A program made the position numbers and the translations under genes. The notes below the pieces were generated by a model, which searched no databases, was not told the origin of the DNA, and saw nothing but the letters and a program-made list of their open reading frames with translations. This document shows positions 8,993 to 17,394 of a DNA stretch of 46,822 nucleotides, one piece after another. Positions within the stretch are counted from its first letter, which is position 1; every line of letters starts with the position of its first letter. Source of the DNA: Streptomyces chattanoogensis (GTDB taxonomy: Bacteria > Actinomycetota > Actinomycetes > Streptomycetales > Streptomycetaceae); contig NZ_LGKG01000165.1 of assembly GCF_001294335.1 (NCBI RefSeq), positions 1 through 46,822 of the forward strand, written 5' to 3'.

Positions 8993-9832
8993 TCACGCCG
9001 AGTACCCCATCCGCCGGGAGAGCTCGGCCGCCGCCTCCGCCGCCCGCTCCGCCAGCTCCGGAAGCAGCGCGCGCTCCATCCGGTACGCCGGGCCCGAGAC
9101 GCCGATCGCCCCGATCACCCCGCCGTCGTGCGCCCGTACCGGCGCGGCGACCGCGTTCAGCCCGATCTCCAGCTCCTCGGTGGACTGCGCGAACCCGTCC
9201 TCGAACGCGGCCGTCAGCTGCGCGCGCAGCCCGGCCGCCGTGGTCAGGGTGTTCTCCGTGAACCGGGCGAGCTTGCGGGTCACCAGGGCCTCCCGGCGGT
9301 CCCGGGGCAGATGGGCCAGCAGTACCTTGCCGCTGGCGGTGGCGTGCAGTGGGGTACGGCGGCCCAGCCAGTTGTACGCGGTCACCGCGGCGGCGCCCCT
9401 GGCCTGCATGATGTTGACCGCCGCATCGCCGTCCAGCACCGCGATGTTGGCGGTCTCGCCGGTGTCGTCGGCGAGCGCCCGGCACACCGGCTGGCCCTCC
9501 TGCGAGATGTCCAGCCGGATCGCCGCGGCGCCCGCCAGCCGCAGCACCCCGGCGCCCAGGAAGTATTTCCCGCGCTCCTTCTCCTGCCCCACCAGTCCTC
9601 GGTTCTCCAGCACCCCGAGGATCCGGAACGCGGTCGACTTGTGGACGCCCAGCTCCTCGGAGATCTCGGTGACCCCGGCCTCGCCCAGCCGGGCCAGGAT
9701 CTCCAGCACGCTCACCGCGCGGTCCACGGACTGGACGGACCCCGCCGATGTGCTGGACGTACTGGACGTACTGGATGTGCCGGATGTGCTGGACGTGTTC
9801 GGCATGTTCGACATAGGTCTTTGCGTCACCAC
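8993..9832 (-). CDS. IclR-family transcriptional regulator
   Basis: A 279-residue protein with an N-terminal winged helix-turn-helix (about residues 35-90, including VTEISEELGVHKSTAFRIL) and a C-terminal IclR effector domain. That domain contains LHATASGKVLLAHLP and ends in GAIGVSGPAYR. A Ser/Thr-Gly tract at about residues 13-31 comes from a 9-bp tandem repeat in the DNA. The GTG start at 9832 is uncertain, since in-frame ATGs at 9814 and 9805 are equally plausible and none has a clear ribosome binding site. Divergent from the Rieske gene and upstream of the dehydrogenase, it probably controls both. IclR proteins usually respond to small aromatic or short-chain acids. Confidence 0.85.
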   Translation of the reverse strand: MVTQRPMSNMPNTSSTSGTSSTSSTSSTSAGSVQSVDRAVSVLEILARLGEAGVTEISEELGVHKSTAFRILGVLENRGLVGQEKERGKYFLGAGVLRLAGAAAIRLDISQEGQPVCRALADDTGETANIAVLDGDAAVNIMQARGAAAVTAYNWLGRRTPLHATASGKVLLAHLPRDRREALVTRKLARFTENTLTTAAGLRAQLTAAFEDGFAQSTEELEIGLNAVAAPVRAHDGGVIGAIGVSGPAYRMERALLPELAERAAEAAAELSRRMGYSA

Positions 9833-9973
9833 CTGGCGGCCCCTGGGGCACGTCCGGGGCGTCTTTCCCCAAGCCCTTGACGGCCCGCTCCCCGACTTGG
9901 ATTCTGTTGCGCATCATGCTCTGCAGTGCGCGATGAACAACGCCATGATACCGATCAGCGCGAGGGGGGCCAG

Positions 9974-10303
9974 ATGATTCCCGTCTGCCGCATCGAGGAC
10001 CTGCCGGAGGGCGAGTCCGTACGGATCGAGATCGACGAGACCACACCGGCGATCGCCGTCTTCCACACCGAGGACGGCCTCTACGCCGTCGACGACACCT
10101 GCAGCCACCAGGACGCCTCGCTCTCCGAGGGCTGGGCCGAGGGCTGTTTCGTCGAATGCCCGCTGCATGCGGCGCTGTTCGACCTGCGCACCGGCGAGCC
10201 GACCTGTCTGCCCGCCCGCCGGGCCGTGCGCACCCACGAGGTCAGCGTCATCGACGGGACGGTCCATGTCCGGCCCGCCGTGGGGGAAGAGGCGGTGGCG
10301 TGA
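9974..10303 (+). CDS. Rieske [2Fe-2S] ferredoxin
   Basis: A 109-residue ferredoxin with the cluster ligands C43-x-H45 (CSHQDASL) and C62-x2-H65 (CPLHAALF). Small proteins of this type carry electrons to Rieske non-haem iron oxygenases. The start at 9974 is chosen over the longer frame because GAGGGGG at 9962-9968 sits just upstream. No oxygenase or reductase gene is adjacent, so its partner must be elsewhere. Its pairing with an IclR regulator and a mycothiol formaldehyde dehydrogenase suggests oxidative N- or O-demethylation that releases formaldehyde. Confidence 0.85.
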   Translation: MIPVCRIEDLPEGESVRIEIDETTPAIAVFHTEDGLYAVDDTCSHQDASLSEGWAEGCFVECPLHAALFDLRTGEPTCLPARRAVRTHEVSVIDGTVHVRPAVGEEAVA

Positions 10304-10344
10304 ACGGCGGTGTCCCACGTCCGATGACGAACAGTGTGGGGCAT

Positions 10345-10442
10345 CGGACGTGGGACACCGGACGTTGGACAGCAGGCGTGGGATACCGGACGTGGGACAT
10401 CCGACGTGAGATACCGGACGTGGGACGTCCGACGTCGGACTC
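10345..10442. repeat. 14-bp tandem array, 7 copies
   Basis: Seven consecutive 14-bp units start at 10345, 10359, 10373, 10387, 10401, 10415 and 10429. The best consensus is CGGACGTGGGACAC, itself two related heptamers (GGACGTG and GGACACC). The array fills the convergent gap between the Rieske gene and the LURP-like gene, where it could also form stems. A related 7-bp array lies at 29281-29337. Confidence 0.8.
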
Positions 10443-10465
10443 CGCAGGGATCCGGGCCTTCGCCC

Positions 10466-11065
10466 TCAGCCCTTCAGAGGATTCGCCGTGACATCCACCG
10501 CGGCCTTCCGCGGATCCGACGCGGCATAGGTGTTGAACTGGGCCACACAGGCGAGGACGAGGAGCAGGCTCACCCGGGGGTCGTGCACCGTGATGCGGTA
10601 GCGCGCCCGGACCCCGGCGAGCCGGACGAACTCGAATCCCGCGGATTCGGCCGAACTGAACCGCAGCTTGAAGGAGAACAGGGCGTCCCCCCAGGCGTGG
10701 TCGAGGACGACGCGCAGCGGGGAGCCGTGCCGCAGCTTGTTCGCGCCGCCCTCCGGCAGCCCCGTCAGCACGCCCAGATCGTGCTGGGTGAACGTCCAGT
10801 CGTCGGGACGCAGCGTCCGCTCCCGGTGGCGCACGCTGCCCAGCTCGGCGCGCTCGGCCGTCATGGCGGCGAACGGTGTGACATAGCCGGCGAATTCATC
10901 CAGCCCGGCCCCTGTGTAGACGCGGTACGGGTACCGGGTGTCGTATCCCCCGTCCTTCTGCATACGGGCCACCGGCTCCTGCCGGCCGTCCGTATGGACA
11001 TGGAAGGCGGTGTGGTTCCGGCTGTATTCGACGGAGACGGTGAACGCCTCGGGCGCCTGGATCAC
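10466..11065 (-). CDS. LURP-one/tubby-like domain protein (tentative)
   Basis: A 199-residue protein with no signal peptide. Features that recall LURP-one/scramblase-like folds are alternating strands such as HGSPLRVVLDHAW, ALFSFKLRFSS and RARYRITVHDPR, then a hydrophobic C-terminal helix LLLVLACVAQF. Bacterial members have no assigned enzyme activity and may associate with lipid. Its ATG overlaps the stop of the preceding gene by four bases (ATGA), so the two are translationally coupled. It is the last gene of a three-gene unit headed by a WXG100-like protein. It could be a chaperone or immunity-like partner, but that is speculation. Confidence 0.5.
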   Translation of the reverse strand: MIQAPEAFTVSVEYSRNHTAFHVHTDGRQEPVARMQKDGGYDTRYPYRVYTGAGLDEFAGYVTPFAAMTAERAELGSVRHRERTLRPDDWTFTQHDLGVLTGLPEGGANKLRHGSPLRVVLDHAWGDALFSFKLRFSSAESAGFEFVRLAGVRARYRITVHDPRVSLLLVLACVAQFNTYAASDPRKAAVDVTANPLKG

Positions 11066-11364
11066 CGTCCGCCGCCCGCCTGCCGGACGGCGCCGCGGTC
11101 CTGGGCGTCCTCGGTGGCCGCCCGGCTCAGCTTCCCGATGAGATGTTTGATGTCGTCGACCTCCGAACCGGCCTTGAGCTGTTCGTAGATCTGGTGCGCC
11201 AGCTCGTCCTGCCGGGCGGTCCGGCCCGCCAGCAGCTCCTCCCCGAGCCGGTCGGCCGCTTCGGCCCGTTCCTCGGCGACGGGGTCAAGCGGTTCACCGC
11301 CCGCCGGGCCGTGGGTGTGCGGGGCAGGGCCGGCAGGGCCGTACGAGGATCCGTACGTGGACAC
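11062..11364 (-). CDS. Small helical hypothetical protein between WXG100-like and LURP-like genes
   Basis: The GTG at 11364 has GGAG six bases upstream, giving a 100-residue protein. The longer open frame would run into the WXG gene. The N-terminal 35 residues are Gly/Pro/Ser-rich and the rest is an acidic amphipathic helix (roughly residues 40-85). Small helical proteins are common companions of WXG100 genes. I recognise no family. It is coupled to the downstream gene by an ATGA overlap and follows the WXG gene by 43 bp. Confidence 0.6.
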   Translation of the reverse strand: MSTYGSSYGPAGPAPHTHGPAGGEPLDPVAEERAEAADRLGEELLAGRTARQDELAHQIYEQLKAGSEVDDIKHLIGKLSRAATEDAQDRGAVRQAGGGR

Positions 11365-11407
11365 GGGGCGCTCCAGGGGTGGGGTGGGTTCTGGGGGATT
11401 CGGGAAC

Positions 11408-12619
11408 TCAGGCCGCAGGGAGCAGGCCGATACGGGCGGTGCCGGCGGCGGAGCTCCACCCGCCGCTCTTCTCGAATTCGAAGCCGCGCTGCTCGACATC
11501 ATTGATCAGGCTGCCCACGCTCGGCATGGGAGAGCTGAGTGCCTCGCTGATTTTCTTGATATCGCTCTGAATAGCCTTCACCGCCTCCGAGATCTTCTGG
11601 AAGATCTCCTCGATGATGGTGATGGCCGTGATGATGGCGCGCACGATCTTGTAAATCTTGTAGAGCTTGTACGCCGTGTAGATACCCGCTCCGATATCGG
11701 CCAGCGGGTCCTCGGGTCCGAGTCCGACCGTTTCGATGGCCGCGTCGCCGGCCGCCATCTCCGCTGCCTGTTCGGCGAGTTGCTTGATCTCGTTCTTGAT
11801 CAGTTTGTCGATCTCGCGCAATGCGGCGTGGACGAGAACGACGATGGCTTCATAACCGACCTTGAACGCCTTCGCCGCCTCCTTCGCGGCGTCCCCTATC
11901 CCGCCGATCCCCATGGTCCACCGGAACAGATACGAGTCGAATCCCTGGGCGGCCTGCCCCTGCCACTCGCTGCCCAGCGCCCACGAGCCCTTGCGCAGGG
12001 TCCCGGCCACCGTGTACACGGCGTCGCCCATCGCGTCGTAGGCCTCGTGGAGGTACTTCAGCCGGCCGTACTTGCCGACCAGGGGCTCCAGCAGCAGTTC
12101 GACCAGGCTCTGGCCGGTGCAGAACGTGAAGACCTTGTCCGCGCCGCGCAGTTCGCTGCCCCTGCCGAGCGCCAGCAGCTGGAGGTGGATGTTCTTCTCG
12201 GTGTCGTCCTCGGCGCTCGCCGGCTCCTTGAGGGTGACGTCCTCGTCGGTGTAATTGCCCACGCGGTGCGCGCCGGGCAGCGAGCCGAGGTCCGGGAAAT
12301 GAGGGAGGGCATCGGGGTAAATGGTGCGCAGATCCGAGCGGGCCTGATCGTCGGCCTTGGCGTAGTCGGCGCTCGTACGGTGGATCTTGTCCTCGACCAC
12401 GCCCATTCCCCGCCGGCACTGGGCGAGCTTCCCGGAGAAGAAATGCGAGACGTCCGGCACGATTTCACGCGCCAGGAGAAGCAGCCCGTCCAGTCCGTCG
12501 GTATGGGCGCACTGTGTCTCGCTCCACTGTGTGATCTTGTCGAGGTGCCCGGCCTGCTTCGCCGTGAGGTCGGCATACGAGTGAAAGTCGCCCTGCGGCG
12601 GCGCCTGGAAATGCGACAT
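11408..12619 (-). CDS. WXG100-like type VII secretion-associated protein
   Basis: A 403-residue helical protein. The ATG at 12619 is preceded by GGGGAGG and is preferred to the longer frame. An ESX-like helical region of about 270 residues ends with a W-x-G motif in SEWQGQAAQGFD. A long hydrophobic and amphipathic tail with Ile/Lys-rich helices follows (IYTAYKLYKIYKIVRAIITA). No signal peptide, toxin motif or C-terminal catalytic domain is evident. The WXG motif suggests export or assembly through a type VII system, but no EccC-type genes are in the window. Codon use is less GC-biased than in neighbouring genes, which fits accessory origin. Confidence 0.6.
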   Translation of the reverse strand: MSHFQAPPQGDFHSYADLTAKQAGHLDKITQWSETQCAHTDGLDGLLLLAREIVPDVSHFFSGKLAQCRRGMGVVEDKIHRTSADYAKADDQARSDLRTIYPDALPHFPDLGSLPGAHRVGNYTDEDVTLKEPASAEDDTEKNIHLQLLALGRGSELRGADKVFTFCTGQSLVELLLEPLVGKYGRLKYLHEAYDAMGDAVYTVAGTLRKGSWALGSEWQGQAAQGFDSYLFRWTMGIGGIGDAAKEAAKAFKVGYEAIVVLVHAALREIDKLIKNEIKQLAEQAAEMAAGDAAIETVGLGPEDPLADIGAGIYTAYKLYKIYKIVRAIITAITIIEEIFQKISEAVKAIQSDIKKISEALSSPMPSVGSLINDVEQRGFEFEKSGGWSSAAGTARIGLLPAA

Positions 12620-12876
12620 GCGTCCTCCCCGTGATGGTGCGCGTGGGTGATGCCGGCATCCATTCCGGAATGGGGAACGCACCGGCGCACCCCGTCCGCG
12701 CCACGAACGGGGATACTCCGGGGAGGCTATCCATGGAGGTTTGTGTCCTCGCCAATGAAACCCTTTGGGAATCTCTTGCGCGGGTCAACGTTTGTTTATC
12801 ACCGCCTGTCGGCGGCGGCGGGCTTCCCGGGCGGTGAGCCGACGGGTCCGGCTGCGGCCGCCCGGAACCGTCGCCC

Positions 12877-13260
12877 TCAGGCCGCCGCGCGGTCGGCCGG
12901 CGCGGGGTCGTCCCGCGTCCCCCGTGCCGCCGCCCGGCGCGCCCGTCGCCGCTCGCGGCGCAACTCGCGTGCGGTACTGCTCGGCTGGGACTGCACGCCG
13001 TGCCGCTGCACCCACACCTGCCGGGTCACCCACACATCCAGGACCCCCCAGGTCGCTACCACAGTGCTGGCGACCGTGCTGAGCACCGCGGGAAAGGCAA
13101 GCCAGGAACCCGCCAGCGTGCACAGGAACGCCACCATGGCCTGAATCAGTGTGATCGCGACGATGATGACGGCGCGCACCGCGGCCGTACGCACCGGATC
13201 CGCCATCCGGCGCCGGGGCGCGGTCTCCTCCTGCCACAAGGGGCGCCTGCCGGTGTCCAT
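12877..13260 (-). CDS. Small two-helix membrane protein, unknown function
   Basis: From ATG 13260 a 127-residue protein is read; the longer frame lacks start support. After about 30 charged residues there are two hydrophobic segments (around residues 25-50 and 55-78) with a WLAFPAVLSTVAST turn. An Arg/Ala-rich basic C-terminal tail follows, probably cytoplasmic. There are no catalytic motifs and I do not recognise a named family. It is divergent from cvnA and is followed by the upstream region of the WXG100 operon. Confidence 0.55.
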   Translation of the reverse strand: MDTGRRPLWQEETAPRRRMADPVRTAAVRAVIIVAITLIQAMVAFLCTLAGSWLAFPAVLSTVASTVVATWGVLDVWVTRQVWVQRHGVQSQPSSTARELRRERRRARRAAARGTRDDPAPADRAAA

Positions 13261-13633
13261 GAAAGCGTCACACTCCCCGCACTCTCCCGCCTGTCCGACT
13301 CCTCGGCGGCTGCCCGGATTTCGCCGGATACATGCCCCTGGCGCCGTACCCCGTCCCCTCTTATCGTCACGCACCGTTCCGGCGAGGCGTTCCCCGGGGT
13401 AGGGGAATTCCAGCCAACCGCGGGACAGGCCGGTCACTGCCCGTACGGCACCGAAGACCCCTGGTCACGGGCGTGTCGCCCGCTCGGCGGCGGACCACAG
13501 GCGCGGGCGCCGCCGCGCCCCTCCTCCCCAACGCCCGTGCAGACCTTCGAGTTGATCCCCCGGCAGTAGTAGGCTCACGCCGTTTGTTGACGGAACACCG
13601 CCCCCGTGCGCCGGGGTTGACGTAGGGGAGGCC
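13261..13633. other. Divergent intergenic region before cvnA
   Basis: This 373-bp gap separates two divergent genes and must hold both promoters. I can point only to the cvnA ribosome binding site (GGGGAGG at 13625-13631). No convincing paired -35/-10 elements, palindrome or RNA gene was found. Open frames crossing the gap are shadows. Confidence 0.4.
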
Positions 13634-16471
13634 ATGCGCTTTCGCGGTAAGTCGATCCGCCGGAAGATCGTGGCGTTGCTGCTCGTACCGCTGGTGTCCC
13701 TGACGGCCATGTGGACGTTCGCGACCTACCTCACCGGGCGCGAGGCCAATCAGCTGCTCGATGTCACCACCATCATGCGGAAGGTCGGCTATCCGGCCGA
13801 GGGGATGGTCCAGGCCCTGCAGCGCGAACGCCGCCAGAGCCTGCTGTATCTCGCGGACCGGCGCGGCGCCGACGCGCTCACCCGGCTGCGGCAGCAGACC
13901 CGTGCCACCGACGAGGCCATCACCCGGCTCAAGGCCAACGCCCAGAACCCCGATGCGCTCGACGAACTGCACGGAGATGCCGCCGGCCGGGCGCAGAGCG
14001 TCGTCAAGAGCCTGGCCGGGCTCCCCGAACTGCGCCGCCAGGTCGAGGACAACACCGTCAGCAACGACGAGGCCCTGGAGGCGTACAACTCCATGGTCGA
14101 CCCCACCTACGACTTCCTCGCCTCCCTCAACGCCCTGGAGAGCGTGGAGATGGACAAGGAGGCCCGCGCGCTGGTGCAGGTCACCCGCGCCCGCGAGGCC
14201 TTCTCCCGCGAGGACGCGCTGATGTCCGCGGCGCTCGCCTCCGGCAGCATGACCCGGCGGGATCTGCGGATGTTCGCCGACCGGATCGCCGAACGCCGCA
14301 TCCTGTACACCACCGGCCTCACCTTCCTGCCCGCCAAGGACCGCGGCATCTACGAGGACTACTGGCGCTCGGCCACGGCCCGCGAGGTGACCTCGTACGA
14401 GGACACGGCGATCGCGGCCGGCGCGCAGCGGGCGCCGCACGCCGTCAACGCCGAGCGCTGGAACACCGCCGCGGACAAGGTGCTCGACGACCTCACCCGG
14501 ATGGGCAAGGACGCCGGCGAACGCTATATGCAGCGGGTCGATCCCTACGCCACCACGGTCGTCCTCAAGGCCGCCGTCGCCGGTGTCCTCGGCTTCGTCT
14601 CGCTGCTGGTCTCGGTCATCGTCTCGCTGCGGATCGGCAGCCGGCACGTCAAGGACCTGACCCGGCTGCGCAAGGCCGCGCACGAGGTCTCCGGCGTGCG
14701 GCTGCCGAGTGTGATGCGCCGGCTGGCGGCCGGTGAGCAGGTCGACGTGGAGACCGAGGCGCCCCGGCTCGAGTTCGGCCCGGACGAGACCGGCCAGGTC
14801 GGCCAGGCGCTCAACACCCTGCAGCGGGCCGCCGTCGAGGCCGCCGTCAAACAGGCCGATATGCGCCGCGGTGTCTCCGAGGTGTTCGTCAACCTCGCCC
14901 GCCGCAGCCAGGTCCTGCTGCACCGTCAGCTGACCCTCCTGGACGCCATGGAGCGGCGCACCGAGGACACCGACGAACTCGCCGACCTCTTCCGTCTCGA
15001 CCACCTCACCACCCGGATGCGGCGGCACGCCGAGGGCCTGGTGATCCTCTCCGGCGCGGCTCCCTCCCGGCAGTGGCGCAAGCCCATCCAGCTGATGGAC
15101 GTGGTGCGGGCGGCGGTCGCCGAGGTCGAGGACTACGAGCGGATCGAGGTGCGCCGGCTGCCACGGCTCGCGGTCGACGGCCCCGCCGTCTCCGACCTCA
15201 CCCACCTGATCGCCGAACTCCTCGAAAACGCCACGGTCTTCTCGCCGCCGCACACCGCCGTCCAGGTACTGGGCGAGCGGGTCACCAACGGCTTCACCCT
15301 CGAGATCCACGACCGCGGCCTGGGCATGGCCGCCGACCTCCTGCTGGACGCCAACCTCCGGCTCGCCGAGACCGCCGAATTCGAACTCTCCGACACCGAC
15401 CGGCTCGGTCTGTTCGTGGTCAGCCGGCTGGCGCAGCGGCAGGGCGTACGGGTGTCCCTGCAGACCTCGCCGTACGGCGGCACCACCGCCGTGGTCTTCC
15501 TCCCCGGCGCGATCCTGACCGAGACGCCCGAGGGCGGCCGTGACGACACCGGGCCGGGCGCCCTGGGGCCGGCGGACCCCGGCGGCAACGAACTGGAGCA
15601 CGCCGCGGGCAAACTGGCCGCGCTGTCCCAGGGGCCGCCGGCGCTCCCGAAGGGCCGTACCCCGCGGGTCATCGACGGCCCGGTCGAACTGGAGGCGCCG
15701 TTCGGTCCGGACGAGCCGGGACTCGTGGACGACGAGGACAGCGTCTTCCGCGGCCGGGACCGCGGCCGGGAACGGGGCGGGGAACGGCCCTGGGAACGGA
15801 GCCGGGAGCGCGGCGGGGAGCAGGGCCGGGCGCGGGGCCGGGGCGACGGCCGGGAACGCGGCCCGGAACGCCCGGGGCCGTCCGCCCGGCCGACCGGCCC
15901 CACCGCCTCCCCGGCCGCACCGCCCGCCGTCGCACCGTTCCCGTCCGGCGAGCAGCACCAGCAGACCCGCGACCAGGCTCCCGGCGGCCTCGCGCCGCTG
16001 CCGCGCCGCCACAAGCCGCCGGTGCTGGTCTCCGACCACGGCCGGACGGTCGACGGCGGGGCGGCGCCCGGGAGCGCGGCACGGGGGAACGAGGCGCGGG
16101 GCAACGAGGCGCGCGGGAACGACCGGCCGGACCCGGAGCGCCGCGGTCCCCGCCGCCCCGAGCTCGCCGAGGAGACACCAGGTGGGACGCCGGACGTCCC
16201 ACCTCCACAGACACCGGGCGGACTGCCCCGCCGGGTACGCCAGGCCAGCCTCGCGCCGCAGCTCAAGCAGGACCCCGGGCGGCCGGACGCGGAGCGCCGG
16301 GCGGAGGAGTCCGCGGACGACCGCGACGCCGAGGCCGTACGTGCCCGGATGGCCTCGCTCCAGCGGGGCTGGCAGCGCGGCCGCCGCGACACCGAGGACA
16401 CCACGGCCGGGGACCGCCCCGGCGGCGACAGCACAGCACCGGGAAACACCACGGGAGGGGACGGTCCATGA
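13634..16471 (+). CDS. cvnA: Conservon sensor histidine kinase CvnA
   Basis: A 945-residue membrane kinase. TM1 is at about residues 12-34 and is followed by a helical nitrate/nitrite-sensor-like extracytoplasmic domain. TM2 lies at about 309-333, then a HAMP region. The dimerisation region contains LDHLTTRMRRHA. The HATPase has N-box HLIAELLENATVF near 525, G1 HDRGLGM near 560 and G2 LGLFVVSRLA. The last 300 residues are Arg/Gly/Pro-rich and disordered, with short repeats. In Streptomyces conservons this kinase assembles at the membrane with CvnB, C and D and has no classical response regulator. The stop overlaps the cvnB start (ATGA), showing coupling. Confidence 0.9.
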   Translation: MRFRGKSIRRKIVALLLVPLVSLTAMWTFATYLTGREANQLLDVTTIMRKVGYPAEGMVQALQRERRQSLLYLADRRGADALTRLRQQTRATDEAITRLKANAQNPDALDELHGDAAGRAQSVVKSLAGLPELRRQVEDNTVSNDEALEAYNSMVDPTYDFLASLNALESVEMDKEARALVQVTRAREAFSREDALMSAALASGSMTRRDLRMFADRIAERRILYTTGLTFLPAKDRGIYEDYWRSATAREVTSYEDTAIAAGAQRAPHAVNAERWNTAADKVLDDLTRMGKDAGERYMQRVDPYATTVVLKAAVAGVLGFVSLLVSVIVSLRIGSRHVKDLTRLRKAAHEVSGVRLPSVMRRLAAGEQVDVETEAPRLEFGPDETGQVGQALNTLQRAAVEAAVKQADMRRGVSEVFVNLARRSQVLLHRQLTLLDAMERRTEDTDELADLFRLDHLTTRMRRHAEGLVILSGAAPSRQWRKPIQLMDVVRAAVAEVEDYERIEVRRLPRLAVDGPAVSDLTHLIAELLENATVFSPPHTAVQVLGERVTNGFTLEIHDRGLGMAADLLLDANLRLAETAEFELSDTDRLGLFVVSRLAQRQGVRVSLQTSPYGGTTAVVFLPGAILTETPEGGRDDTGPGALGPADPGGNELEHAAGKLAALSQGPPALPKGRTPRVIDGPVELEAPFGPDEPGLVDDEDSVFRGRDRGRERGGERPWERSRERGGEQGRARGRGDGRERGPERPGPSARPTGPTASPAAPPAVAPFPSGEQHQQTRDQAPGGLAPLPRRHKPPVLVSDHGRTVDGGAAPGSAARGNEARGNEARGNDRPDPERRGPRRPELAEETPGGTPDVPPPQTPGGLPRRVRQASLAPQLKQDPGRPDAERRAEESADDRDAEAVRARMASLQRGWQRGRRDTEDTTAGDRPGGDSTAPGNTTGGDGP

Positions 16472-16920
16472 CCGCATCGAAGGCAGCAGCGTCCATTGCA
16501 TCGGCCATAGCCTCGGCATCGGGGACCGGCGCCGGCGAGCTGAACTGGCTTTTGGACGAGCTGGTGGAGCGGGTCGGCTCGATCCGCAAGGCACTGATCC
16601 TCTCCAGCGACGGCCTGGCCACCGGCGCCTCCAAGGACCTGACCCGCGAGGACGGCGAGCATCTGGCCGCGGTCGCCTCCGGCTTCCACAGCCTGGCCAA
16701 GGGCATCGGCCGGCACTTCGACGCGGGCCGGGTCCGGCAGACCCTGGTGGAGCTGGACGATGCGTTCCTGTTCGTCAGCGCGGCCGGCGACGGCAGCTGC
16801 CTGGCCGTCCTGGCCGACGCCGACTCCGACGTGGGCCTGATCGCCTACGAGATGACGCTGCTGGTCAAGCGCGTCGGCACGCACCTGGGCACCGCGCCCA
16901 GGTCCGGTCCGGCCACCTGA
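16468..16920 (+). CDS. cvnB: Conservon roadblock/LC7 protein CvnB
   Basis: A 150-residue roadblock/LC7-fold protein. An alpha/beta pattern begins with a helix (ELNWLLDELVERVG), then strand KALILSSDGL and the hydrophobic strands FLFVSAAGDG and CLAVLADADSDVGLIAYEM. Roadblock proteins are GTPase-binding scaffolds and here would link CvnA to CvnD. An Ala/Ser-rich N-terminus precedes the domain. The start overlaps the cvnA stop by four bases. cvnC follows after 28 bp. Confidence 0.9.
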   Translation: MTASKAAASIASAIASASGTGAGELNWLLDELVERVGSIRKALILSSDGLATGASKDLTREDGEHLAAVASGFHSLAKGIGRHFDAGRVRQTLVELDDAFLFVSAAGDGSCLAVLADADSDVGLIAYEMTLLVKRVGTHLGTAPRSGPAT

Positions 16921-16948
16921 GCGGCGACCGGCCGACGACGGTGACGCC

Positions 16949-17362
16949 ATGAACGATCAGGACGGCCGCGCCGTACCGGGGCGGGGCGCGGCCCGTTGGT
17001 TCGACGACGACGCGGGACCGGTCGTGCGCCCGTACGCGATGACCCGCGGCCGCACCCGTACGGCCGCGGAGGGACGGCTGGACCTGATCGCGCAGGTGAT
17101 CGCCGAGAGCCGCGCGGAACAGGCCGTGGCCGACCAGCTGCTGTCGCCCGAGCACGTCGAGATCGTCGAGCTGTGCCGTCAGGCACCGCTCTCGGTCGCC
17201 GAGCTGGCGGCCGAACTCGACCTGCCGGTGGGCGTGGTGCGGGTGTTCATCGGCGATCTGCTGGAGGCGGAGCTGGTGCACGTCAGCCGGCCCGTACCGC
17301 CCGCCGAGCTGCCGGACGAGAGCGTGCTGCGCGAGGTGATCGACGGGCTGCGGGCGCTGTGA
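16949..17362 (+). CDS. cvnC: Conservon DUF742 protein CvnC
   Basis: A 137-residue DUF742 protein. It carries the typical VRPYAMTRGRT motif (about residues 26-36) and a winged-helix-like half with LCRQAPLSVAELAAELDLPVGVV, ending DESVLREVIDGLRAL. DUF742 proteins are the third conservon subunit and may contact kinase or DNA. In canonical conservons cvnD follows within a few bases or overlaps. Here the next genes are two convergent minus-strand genes and cvnD is about 3.9 kb further right. Confidence 0.9.
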   Translation: MNDQDGRAVPGRGAARWFDDDAGPVVRPYAMTRGRTRTAAEGRLDLIAQVIAESRAEQAVADQLLSPEHVEIVELCRQAPLSVAELAAELDLPVGVVRVFIGDLLEAELVHVSRPVPPAELPDESVLREVIDGLRAL

Positions 17363-17394
17363 CGCGGCCGTGACGGTCCGTTGCCCCCGGCTCG

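Noticed and set aside
13367..16594. 1075-residue minus-strand frame opposite cvnA
   Set aside because: Antisense shadow of the kinase gene; it has no start context and no recognisable domain.
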